DNA of 64,000 nt from Lasiosphaeris hirsuta (taxonomy: Eukaryota > Ascomycota > Sordariomycetes > Sordariales > Lasiosphaeriaceae), in the NCBI GenBank assembly GCA_030549175.1, contig JAUKUA010000002.1:1302001-1366000 (forward strand), in the 5' to 3' direction. The notes beneath the pieces were generated by a model. The model did no database searches, was not told the origin of the DNA, and was given only the letters and a program-made list of their open reading frames with translations. Shown piece by piece: positions 23,142-33,147 of this stretch (its first letter is position 1; the number at the start of each line of letters is the position of its first letter). The position numbers and the translations under genes are program-made.

Positions 23142-26100
23142 CTTGACTGTGGGTTTGGGATTTTGGATTTTGGTCCCAAGCGGGCTCAGTGAAGGTTGAA
23201 AGTTGAAAGACCTGGCAGCGGCAGGGTTGGGAGTCTGAGGGTTTTTGTGAGTTGTGCCAAGGGAGGGGCAGGTCGGTAGCGTCCCATTGAATTCAAAGTC
23301 GAGATGTGTGCGAGAGCAGAACCTGGACAAGACAGCACACCCCGCATCCATCATCCTCTTTTGGTTAGCTTTCCGAATACGCACCATGTCTTGTCATGCA
23401 TTTGAAGATGCGCCTCATTTGAGGTATGTAGCAAGGAAACCCGCGATTTCGGCTTCACAGAAACCCTTTTCTGGACGGCTTGTTTCCGGTTGCTGTTCAA
23501 GGGGGGGTCGTTAGTTATGTTAGGGAGCAAAGTGGTGATATTGCTTCCTTGCCAAGATGCGGAGAGGTTGCAAGATCCTAGATCTGCAACTGGAAGAGGG
23601 GGCTAAAACAGGTGGTGGGCGGGGAGCCTTAGCGTAGGTGTGGGCGCCTCAGTAGGTTATCTTGTATTTTTTTGGGTTAGTGCGAACGGGGACGGAATAT
23701 CGCCGTAGCATCGCGCCGGGAACTTCAATTCCTCTGAAGGCGAAAGCGGGATGGGGCATCTGCATGGTCCCCATGATGGGTCACAACCGCTATCCAATCC
23801 TATTACGCTTTTTACACCACATTTCTTAGCACGGCTGGGAACTAATCATTGTTGTTACGTAACAGCGGCTTGGAAAACAGAGTGGTGTAAGATAAGGTCT
23901 CCCATGGAACAAGCAATAAAAACACACACTTACAACTCCTTTTACTGCTTGCAAAAGTGCAGTGCTTCTGACAGACCTCTTCTTGCTCCTGGACCTGTGG
24001 CTGGGCCTGGGAGTTTAGGGGCTGTTGTAGCTGGGCTTGTTTCTGCTTGCCGTATGGCGGCTGTAGTTGCTGTGTTCCAATTGGTGCTAATACAGGCCTC
24101 GATATTCTTGCTCACTTGCCAGATATAGAGTTGTGGCTCGGCTTCGACGTAGACCCTAGTAATCGTACCTCTTTTGATCGTATCTTTATCGGTCATGGTG
24201 ATAGATGGAGGTGCGGCCCCTATCCTCTGGCGGTGGTGATTGACTTTCTCTATTAGCTAATTGAAGTTATCCTCTTGCTTGTTGTTGATTAAGCCGAAGG
24301 CGTAAGAGAAGTTGTGGGCGAAGTAGAGCATGTGGTAAAAAGTGGTGATGATTGTTGTTGGTGGTTGTGGGCCAGGAATTTCCCTAGCTTGGAACAATTA
24401 TCTAGGTGTGCCTTGCATGCGCTAAAAGGCACAGGTCAGGCGGGGTGGCGGCTGCGCTCAATATAGGGCGCCCCGCCTAACAGAAGGTTATTCTGTGTAG
24501 TTTGATCTATTACCTGGAAAAAAGACAGTCAGTTGTAGTGCCACGCACTGCAAGCCAACATTTCAAGCTACGGCCTCAATCATCGGCTTACGCTTTCTAA
24601 CCCCACCTGGCAAAGATCCATTGGTACTTCAACCAGAACAACCACTTTTGGAGCCCTTCAACAGTGTCAAACATGTCTACAAACTCAGAAACCCCACTAC
24701 CACTCTCTGGTAATGTTGGAGGGGCCCCCCCCACTTGGGAGGTTGCCCCTCCACTAGCGCCGACGGTAAGCGAGGCCACTAGTCAGCCCACCATCTGTGC
24801 AGGATTTGCAGGGCTTTTTCCTTTCTTTCCACACACACACACAATACACACAACTGTCCAGAGTTTTGCTCCCAGAAGTGCGTGTGTGTCAAACCCCCAA
24901 TAAGTAAGGCACCTACTTTCCCCTTACACCAACCGACATCTGCGATCCCTACTTAATACTCAATCGCCTCGTAAACCACAGCTATATTGCTATACCCCCC
25001 GCGACGGACGCAGCATATACGCGGCAGATATAACCTCAGTCTTATATAATATAACCGGCGCCTCCGCCGCAGTCAGCACCCCCTCTACTGACCCTATCTT
25101 CCTTGAGCACAAATCCCTTCCCACCTTCTCCTTATCCCGGCAAGTATCATGGACTTACCTTTCACACCCCTCCCTTACCTTCCCCCGTTGGGGTATATAC
25201 TGCCCAGCTTAACGCTCCCTAACTGGCAAAAGTTACCACGACCTCGACCAACTTACCACGCCGGAGGCCATCAAGTAAGATATCCTACTAACCCGGCGGG
25301 ACGCGGCGTAAGACGACGAAGTAACGACGTAGCCCGACCTAGCATAGGCTTTACTCGAGTCGTCATCGGACGGGGGCGAGACTATCACGGTACGGGATCT
25401 GGCGTGGCTAAGGAAGCGGAGGGTTACAGCGTAGAGGGATGAGAATCCGGAGGCCGTATATAGGTGGCTACGGTATTAGCTTTGTGTATATGGAGATTGC
25501 TTCATTTTTGGGGGTGTTTGGGGATTTTTCGAGCGTGTTTTTTTCGCGAGAGGTTGCCGTATCGAGAGGGGTAGGATTAGAAGGGGAAGAAGGGGAAGAA
25601 AGGGCGGTAGAAGAGGCTTAGGTTTTAGCTTGTTGCGACGTTGTGGAGGGTAAGGAGGCTGCTTAGGGGAGTTGTTTGAGAGTGGGAGTTTGGGAACGTA
25701 TATGCCGTAGAATAAAGGCAATGTCTTTCTTTGATCGTAAGTAAAAGCCTGACGAAAATGCAAAGGACTACAGGCTCCGGGCTAAAAGTACATAGCCATT
25801 CCTACCTTTGTCTTCTCGTAAGCGAATTCCAGGTTTCGGGCCTCGGGCATTTATGTCTAGCGGAGTGAGAGACCCGTGCCTTTTACCTTTTGGTTCTTCA
25901 GCAGACAAGGTAAGCAGATAGGTACTCTAAGTCTTCATTCTATCCAAGGTTACTGTGATATACCGGCTGTTTCGAGTGTGTCCTTAGCACCATGTATCGC
26001 GAGGAGTATGTGCTGTGTAGTGACGTTATAATAAGGTAAGTAGACAAAGAGATTCCGACAAAGTAGGGTTGCACTGTACCTGGCATTAGACAAGTGCTAC

Positions 26101-26932
26101 TTCCCCTCTTTTACCTGCAATAAAATACCCGATAGGAGCCTGTCCATTGATAGAATGGCATTTAATTTAATCGCAATGAAGATCCTCCCCTCTAATACCC
26201 GGATCGGTTCTTGATCTGTCAAGGGAAGGTCCTATGGGGTGTTTCGATGACGTCATTTACTTATATTTCCCGGCGTGGGTTCGCCTCTTTCCTCTTGATG
26301 GCCTCGCGCCTAAATTTGGGCTAGTATATGATGAAGCAGAATACCACCCTGTAGTTTCGCTCTTCCCATAGGGAGGAAGACGTGTTTCTCTGTCGCAAGA
26401 GCTTATATATTCCAGCTATATCAGCACCGCTATCCCTGGACCAAGGTAATGCTTCAAAAGTCTGATAAGTGTAGAAGCATCTGGTCCATACTAGTAATTC
26501 AAAGCTGGAGGATTTCACATAACCCATAAGCTCATATAGAACTACTTACCCTTTCTCTCACATAGATCAAGTATCGAGTGCATACTGGAAGGGGGAACAA
26601 TGTGAATTAGAACCCAGGGGTAGTCGAGTATACCCGGTATAGATGATCATGGTATCCGGGATATGAGTTTCCAGGCCGCTGTTTGGCACGATGTCGTAAT
26701 AATGACGATGGCTATATTAGCATCGGTCCTTCATCTCTTTCTATTACGTAGAAAGAGGGGAAGGCTATGTATCTAGCAGATCAAAAGGGACTGGTAGAAG
26801 ACTATAAGAGTTGGGGTCACACCGTCCTGATTTCTTTTCCAGGAGCTTTAGGTCAAGTCAGTGCCTACGGTGATTGAATTGCTGAAAAAAAAAACCTCCA
26901 AAAAAAAACTTTCAACGTCTTCCTTCTTCAAT
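23142..26932. mobile_element. Repeat-rich, gene-free region with dispersed repeat and RIP-like composition
   Basis: No intact gene. 23940-24500 (minus strand) contains an open stretch of 84 codons that I do not recognise, next to the dispersed repeat shared with 16893-16945. Between about 24960 and 25450 the sequence is rich in TA and CG but poor in CA and TG, as expected after CpA-to-TpA change by repeat-induced point mutation. 25600-26900 is AT-richer and has only short frames. Confidence 0.45.
24363..24500 (-). repeat. Dispersed repeat, copy 2 (inverted relative to copy 1)
   Basis: The reverse complement of 24363-24411 matches 16893-16945 closely, and similarity weakens but continues to about 24480. 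This suggests the end of a transposon family present at least twice in the window. Confidence 0.6.
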
Positions 26933-27719
26933 ATGAAACAGCTAGCTTTCTTCGCCGGGTTGGCAATGGCAGCACCATTCCAACCACAGGCATCCACAAG
27001 CACTAGCGGCATTGCGGTCGCCCCAAGTAAGTTCTCCGCCGTGATGTGTGCTATCAATCCATGTCTTCGGAATGGCATAGCTAACCCACGCTCAAGTCTC
27101 AAGCATTGTCTCGGTTATCAGCTCGCTCCTTCCAACCGCACTGCCTACCATCCCCAGTGTTCCAGTACCTGTGCCTAGCCTCTCTAGCCTGACGCTCCCC
27201 AGTATCTCACCGCCGCCAGCTACTGCGACCGCTATCGCCCCAATTCCAATTTCTAACATCACCTCGATTGTCTCCTCGCTGCTGTCGGGAGTGGTGCCTC
27301 GCCCAACAAATATCTCCGCTCCGGTGCCCATCATCCCACCCAGCTTGACGTTACCGAGTGTCCTGCCAACCGTTACGTCTGGTATACCAGGCCCAGCTTC
27401 GAGCATTGCATCAGCAATCAGCTCGCTAGTATCCAGTGCAGCCGCCCCTCTCACAAGTGTGCTAGTGCCGTCGCTACCTAGCATTCCGGCTAGCTTGACG
27501 CCACCCAGTATTTCGCCTCCGGCGGCCACTACAGCACCTGGAATACCGCCCGCTATCTCAAGCATTGCCTCAGCCGTTAACTCGCTCCTGTCGACTCTGG
27601 TTTCTCCTCTCTCAAGTGTGCCAGTCCCGCCACTGCCGACGGTTCCGGTTAGCCCGACACTGCCTAGTATCCCTCTTCCGGTGCCCACCATTACCTCTAT
27701 TGTCACTCACACACATTAA
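26933..27719 (+). CDS. Small secreted Pro/Ser/Ile-rich repeat protein
   Basis: Exons 26933-27026 and 27097-27719 (70-nt intron, GTAAGT, branch GCTAAC, CTCAAG) give 238 residues. The N-terminus MKQLAFFAGLAMAAP is a short signal peptide. The rest consists of about four degenerate copies of a roughly 45-residue unit: a helix-like SSI(V/A)S(A/V)I(S/N)SL(L/V)S block, then a Pro-rich V(P/L)P(S/T)(L/I)PS(I/V)PxSLTLPSI block. There are no cysteines after the signal peptide. Low sequence complexity and secretion suggest a surface or extracellular structural protein or effector-like protein. I do not recognise the family. It sits in repeat-rich, gene-poor DNA. Confidence 0.7.
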
Positions 27720-28100
27720 GTACTACTGGTGTCGAGTATCGTCAGGTGAGTATCTGCTGGTTGGAAGCATGGAATTTGGACAAAGTCCGGTTGGCAAACC
27801 AGAGTGGGCTGGTTTACGAGTGTGGACTTAGAGAGCTGAGAAAAGGGGTGAACAATCAAATAGGCCGAGTCCATAGGTACTTATGTATTGGGAAAATCCG
27901 ATCTCCCTCATTATTCTCCCTGGATACACTAGAAAAGTACATAAGTAACAAACATATTGATTTCTACCATTGTCACTATTCCCAAAGACTACATCCTACT
28001 TCCCCGCTCCTCCTACTGCTGGCCTTAACACAAACGCCACCATACTCCTCGATGGCACACTCCCTGTGACCTTACCGGCGTCGACACTCGCCACAATCAA
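27720..28100. other. Spacer, nothing recognised
   Basis: Short open frames on both strands without motifs. It is the 3' flank of the secreted repeat protein gene. Confidence 0.3.
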
Positions 28101-28116
28101 ACTACAGTCCCTCGTA

Positions 28117-28933
28117 TTATTCGTGACCGACGCCTCCCACAACCACGAGAACATCCCCGGAGGAAGGGTTGTTATCACCCATGACACACGCATGCAGGTC
28201 AGCTTCTGAACCTGCCCGACGAGCATGATTTTTGATTAGCTTCATCGTCTCGAAATAGGGGCAAACGGGTGTGCAGACACTTACCCTTTCGAATTGGTTC
28301 CAATCCAACGAGAATTCCTCACTCAGGGGTCCACGAGAAAAGCCTTCACCTCCAGCAGCTATTCGGTCTCGGGGTGAGGAAGCGGGTGACATCCGGGCAG
28401 TTACGCCTTACGGCCTCGCCAAAGCACCCCTCGGGATCGGGCATGGTAAAACGTGGGCCCTAGACTCAGATCATCCCCCTTCTGCAGGCTTGTAGAAATG
28501 CGCCTCGTTCTCAACCCCTACACCAAGGAGCTTCAAAGCCTGCCAGCGGAAATCGGTGGGATCCGGAATGGGGAGAAGGGGTTCGTAGCCGTCGCTGGCC
28601 AAGATGTATCCCTCCCTCAGGCGGCAAGAATGCTCTGGAAAGAGGGTAAGGCTTGTCGTCCCTGCACCTGACCTTGGCTTCGGCGAGCTCGGCTCGAAGG
28701 CGCTTTGGGTCTACACCCCCTTCGATCCTCTGCGAGAGCCTACTACTTTCGTCATGCCCCAACCACTTCTCGTAGTCTTTTCCAGTGCCTACCCCGAGCC
28801 AGCGCTCGGGAGGAAGCGTCGGATCAGGAACCATGGTTGGCATAGGCCACACCTGCGGGGGGAGCCCCGCCAACAGATAGTAATGACATCGTTGCTCTTG
28901 CGATGCAGGCGGAACATGAGGTATTGAAAGCAT
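28117..28933 (-). pseudogene. Possible decayed protein-coding gene of unknown family
   Basis: From 28933 a 140-codon frame has gene-like text (LPPERWLGVGTGKDYEKWLGH, then DPKRLRAELAEAKVR). At about 28612 the sensible reading jumps frame at a GAGGGAGGG run, from LPPEG to GYILASDGYEPLLPIPDPTD and LLGVGVENEAHFYKPAEGG. Further downstream, isolated open pieces follow in other frames (DPEGCFGEAVRRNCPDVTRF; GPLSEEFSLDWNQFERV). Without recognising homologs I cannot prove the shifts. The alternative is an intron-containing gene that I failed to assemble. Confidence 0.35.
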
Positions 28934-29057
28934 ACGCCAGCAGTTGAGCCAGGCGGGGGATGGGAGAGTTATTGTACTATACTACTCCAAGCACCATTAC
29001 ACCTTCCAGCAGTTGTTTATAACATCAGTACAGACAAAGCTCAACCACACCAAAGGT

Positions 29058-29224
29058 CTACTCGATTACTTCTCTCACGATCCTCACTCTCTCACAAAAC
29101 GCAGGAAGCTCGCGACCTTCTAGCCGATGAGTTGTCCAGAAGAGCTGAGGGTAACCCAGTGACCACTCAGACACCATCCAGCCCGTCCATCCTTCATCGC
29201 TGTGACCCCTCAACTCTTCCTCCC

Positions 29225-29314
<90 letters not shown>

Positions 29315-29672
29315 CAGCCCCAAACTTGAGGCTCTTGTCACTCCTGTCCTCAGCAATCTCGACCGGTTTCCAGAACGCCGGACTACCGCTGTCGCCATCA
29401 CCACCATTGCTCAACACGAGTCCCCACTTCCGACCCGCGTGATGCGGTGCCCAGGACGTGAACTCCACGCCGGCCCCGGCCTCAGTATCGGCCATGTTGG
29501 CACGGAGGAACTTGGGGGGGCCTGGGGTCAGCAAAACTGCGGGGTGGGCGACGCTGTACTGGCGGAGGTATAGACCGCCGAAGCGCCCCGCTTCCTTGCC
29601 TTGGAGGGGTTCTATCTTGAGGAAGAATTGGCCGGCCTTCGGAGGCGGCGGGGTAGGATTTTCGGATGTCAT
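29058..29672 (-). CDS. Hypothetical protein with a long polyalanine tract
   Basis: A single-exon frame with the likely start at 29672 (MTSENPTPPPPKAGQF) encodes 204 residues. The frame is open further upstream to 29879, but that part looks like 5' leader. Residues 10-110 look folded (FFLKIEPLQGKEAGRFGGLYLRQYS; then SWAPHHAGRKWGLVLSNGGDGDSGSPAFWKPVEI). A run of about 29 Ala follows, and then an acidic linker GGEEE. The protein ends EGWTGWMVSEWSLGYPQLFW and ...CERVRIVREVIE. The Ala run is encoded by a nearly uninterrupted CAG/CTG tract. No signal peptide or known domain is recognised. The flanking segments resemble conserved uncharacterised fungal proteins, so the repeat probably expanded inside an existing gene. 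Confidence 0.65.
29228..29317. repeat. (CAG)28 trinucleotide repeat, coding for Ala on the minus strand
   Basis: Twenty-eight uninterrupted CAG triplets on the plus strand (29228-29311) are followed by TAG CAG. On the minus strand the gene reads the tract in the GCT frame, hence polyalanine. Confidence 0.95.
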
Positions 29673-29879
29673 TTCTGCTTTCCTTGGAGTTCTGAGTGAT
29701 GCGGTGGCTCGAGTTGGTGGGATTACGGAGATTTGGAGCAAACCAACGTTCCTCTTCTCTTGAACCTGGCGTCTTGGCAAGGGGGGAGGGGATGATGTAA
29801 CCTTGGCAACTTTGCCTTTCGCGCTGCGGTTCAATGACACACAGCCCGGAGACGGAGGATGTAGCCTCCGACGCGCCAT

Positions 29880-30460
29880 TAGGTTAGCGTGTTGACCGCA
29901 GTCCTAGTGCTCACGTGCACAAAAGGCGTGTTGCCATATACATTGGCAACACTCCTCCCAGGATTGTTGTCAACAGGGTATCTTTTATAATTCATTACAC
30001 TGACTGAGTAGTTCTCGCCCGTCTCGGCGACGGCGTGCACTGCCATATCGTCCCTAAACGGCCACCCGCCCTTCTCCTCGACGTCGTCGCGCCTATCCAG
30101 CTGCGGGTACTCGTGGCATTCGCCCAGCACGGAGCGAGCCGCCTTCAGGGCGTCGGCGCGATGCACAAAGTATCCCTCGATCTGGGTACTTTAGAACGTG
30201 CCGTTCTTGTCCTAGTTATAGTCCGTCTTTATCTGTAGTATGTAGTAGAGGTAGTCGGTGCCCTTGGGAAGTACCGGTTTGCTGTCAGGACCGGCAGCTA
30301 GTCACTTATTATTAGATGTCGTATCGATGCTGACGATGAATTCCTGGCTAGGTGTCGCCGTACCACTGGATGGCTCGTCGTCGCTGTCCTAGATGCCCGA
30401 TGTGGGGGACTCGTCCGTTGAACCTCGAGGATCCAATGAGCGTGCCCGTTGAGGGGCACA
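29880..30460 (-). pseudogene. Decayed hypothetical fungal gene with in-frame stops
   Basis: Downstream of two stops the frame reads STQIEGYFVHRADALKAARS, then VLGECHEYPQLDRRDDVEEK and GGWPFRDDMAVHAVAETGEN. Upstream the same frame continues as GPDSKPVLPKGTDYLYYIL and IKTDYN*DKNGTF*. The stops TAG and TAA break an otherwise continuous text. C-to-T changes such as CAG to TAG would explain one of them. I do not recognise a function. Further upstream the sequence degenerates into a C/CT-rich run at 30467-30488. Confidence 0.45.
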
Positions 30461-31724
30461 CCTGCCCCCCCCCCCCTCCCCCCCCCTCCGAGAAGAGTCG
30501 GTTATTCATTGTTGTTTTGTCCCCATATGTGTGATTGTATTGCTTCTTACCTAGTCAGGCGAGCAAATGAGGGGTCCTGAGACATAGCTGCTGTCAAGAT
30601 AAGCGTTAGCCAACTCGTCTTGAGGGCGGACATCCGAAGCAAAGCGCAGGGAGGATGTCTGACGACACCCAATTACTTATGTCGCCCGCCCTCCCCCATC
30701 TGCGACGGTGATTATTACGACTCTGGCTGGGTTTCGCCCGGAGCATCCCTGCTCGTCAGGATCTGCAAAGCGGGAGAACTTTTGCAGACCCTCTGCAACA
30801 AGACCCGACGACGGTTGTCCTGCAGCTTTAATCGTTGCACATTCCATCGGTAGCCCGAATACGGACACTCCGTGAAATGTCCACTACCATCTTAGAACTT
30901 AAACTCGAAGTGGCAAAAACACGCAAGTTGACTACATTAGATAGAATGTTTTACTAAATTGTGACTATTGATACCTGATAGGCAACCTGTTACTGGCTAG
31001 GAATGCCCGGACAAGCCAGCTCACTGCGCTAGACGGGGCCGTCTCCACGTCCAGATCACGTACGTCTTTCCAGCTTGGTTCCTCCGGCAAACCCTCGCCT
31101 GCGTACCTATTTGTATAAAGGATGGCCAACGTTATCTTCGCAGACAACCATAACCATAGAAAGTGTCAAAACACACGGAGACAAGATTCGTATTACAGCA
31201 AAGTATCATTCAACTCAAGTCTCAGTTCAGTGCAAGTTCTATCAGTGATGTCTTCTTTTGTGTTACTACGCAGAGGTTTCCGAGTAGGATGCAGTGTGTG
31301 GATGGTCCGGCCGGGGTCAAAGCACCGCGTCTTAGGGGGACTTTCCATGGCAGACTCTGGGACAATGAACTCGGCTGGTGTGGGGTTCTACCTACCTACC
31401 TACTTTAGACTGGAGGTATTGTAGATCGGGATATCCCTGAGACAGAAATAACACTCCTAGATAGCCGGTATGCGAGCCAACTGATAACCTGTAGCCGCAG
31501 CTAGAAGGCATACGCATAATGAGAACACGTCCAGACCGTGATCTTTGAACACGGGACATTGAGGCACCCATACCATTGATCTGGCCACAAAGTGCTTAAC
31601 TACCATATTTTCTTACCCTGCACTTCCTACCTATTCTCGGGAACATTCGAGCTACTCGCCAAACCCCAGCCGCAGCGGCTACCCACCCCGTACAAGTCCA
31701 TAACCCCCAGAACCGAAATTCCAC
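30461..31724. other. Intergenic region, no supported gene
   Basis: Contains a C-rich run (30467-30488), CTACCTACCTACCTAC near 31390-31405 and short frames only. The last part is the 3' flank of the DUF4360-type gene. Confidence 0.35.
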
Positions 31725-33147
31725 TCAGCGGCACTTCCTCCACTCGAGCGAGACACTGACGGTGATCTTGCCGCTGATGCGATCGACCTGGCGGGGAGTA
31801 GTAGAGTTAGTATAAGTGCTGTTAGTCTTTGACGTCTCGCCTTCTTGCTCAGAACTTGAATGTGGCCCCCAGGTGAAGCCGGGGTTGAAGGACCATACCG
31901 CGATGAGGGCTTGAGACTGCGTCGGGCTGATGTTGCACTGCGTGTTTTGGTTGAGGATGGCCTGTGTTTTTGGGGATGGAGTTAGCCATGCGTTGTGGGA
32001 CTGGGGTTGAGGGCAGGACTCACCGTGGTTCCGCCGCAGGGGCTCCAGGAGACGAGGTCGGGGTCTGCCTTGAGGCCTGTGAAATGTTAGGATGGTGTTG
32101 GTTCCTTGGATAAGGGTATAGATTAAACTTACTGAAGGGTCCCTCTCTCTCACCAGGCAGGGAGATGGAGTACTGGGTCTGGCCAGATTCGCCTGTTACC
32201 GGGTTCAGGTTAGCGAGCTCAAACTTCAATTCAGAGGACTGGAAGAAGCGGTATAGCGTTCAAAAGATTGGGAATGGGGTAATTTACCCGTGAAGTCGAA
32301 GACGTCTAGAAGTTCAGGTCAGTAAAAAAAAACCCTCCCGTCTCGTGTCAAAATTCCATGTCATTCTGGGAAACATACTGGTGCAAGTGCCACGGCTTCC
32401 TTTGGGGATCTGGGCGAAACCCTTTTGCAAAGTATCAGCATCAAACTCAAAGCAAGTGCCATTTACAAGCCGATATGATTCTCACCCTCATCTCAGTGGC
32501 CAGCGTAGCAAACCTATCATACCCCTGTCAGTACTTTGCGTTCTCCCGCTTTTCAGACGGGAATAGCCGGGAACTTACTGGAATCCCTCGTTATAGGCCA
32601 GGTTGATGGTGAGTTTGCCTGCGGGGAGAGAGGAAGACGGCACAGTTAGAAAATTTTCCGATCAATGGTTTTGGGGGAGTGTTTGGAGCAGTCAGCCCGT
32701 GTGTTAACACAGAACATATTGAAACTGCATAAGCGCATTCTTTTACGCTAGGCGTTTGATGGACTTCAGGTATGGTAAGTGTGGCAAGCTGGCAACTTAC
32801 AGTTCTTGCGCCAGTCTGAGGCGCGGGTACCGGGGCCGGTTTCTATCGACGATGTCAGCTTTCGTTCCTCATCACCTAGTGCAATGACTGTCGCTACCGA
32901 GAAGAAGGAAAGGTCACTTACGGATGATGTACTCAGAGAAAGTAACTTCTAAGAGCGTGCCAGTGGCATCGATTTGCACATCGGCGGTGCCAGCAGGGCA
33001 CCCCGAGCCAAGGAGAGAGACGCCCTTGACCGTGACAGTGGACGGCGTCACATTAGGCGTGGACAGAGCCCTCGAAGTCAGGGACTCCGAGGAGGGCGCG
33101 GCAGCCACCAGAGAGGCCACAAACGGAAGAACGGAAAGAAGCTTCAT
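31725..33147 (-). CDS. DUF4360-type secreted protein
   Basis: Nine exons were reconstructed on the minus strand: 33147-32922, 32842-32801, 32618-32579, 32513-32486, 32445-32379, 32305-32288, 32192-32133, 32076-32024 and 31961-31725. The total is 256 residues with consistent phases. A signal peptide MKLLSVLPFVASLVAA is followed by VTVKGVSLLGSGCPAGTADV, TGPGTRASDWRKNC, KLTINLAYNEGFQFATLATE, QTQYSISLPG, VSWSPCGGTT and a C-terminal ISGKITVSVSLEWRKC. That series matches the fungal and bacterial DUF4360 family, extracellular beta-rich proteins of unknown function. Conserved Cys pairs are present. Eight introns, one exon of only 18 nt and one 40-nt intron make this gene unusually fragmented, and exon 5 (after the 40-nt intron) is the least certain. 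Confidence 0.8.

Noticed and set aside
25149..25763. Open frames on both strands near 25.2-25.7 kb
   Set aside because: They lie in the RIP-like block, overlap each other and show no protein-like pattern.
29132..29314. Plus-strand polyglutamine or polyserine proteins across the CAG tract
   Set aside because: The minus-strand frame has structured, protein-like flanks on both sides of the tract, while the plus-strand frames have none.
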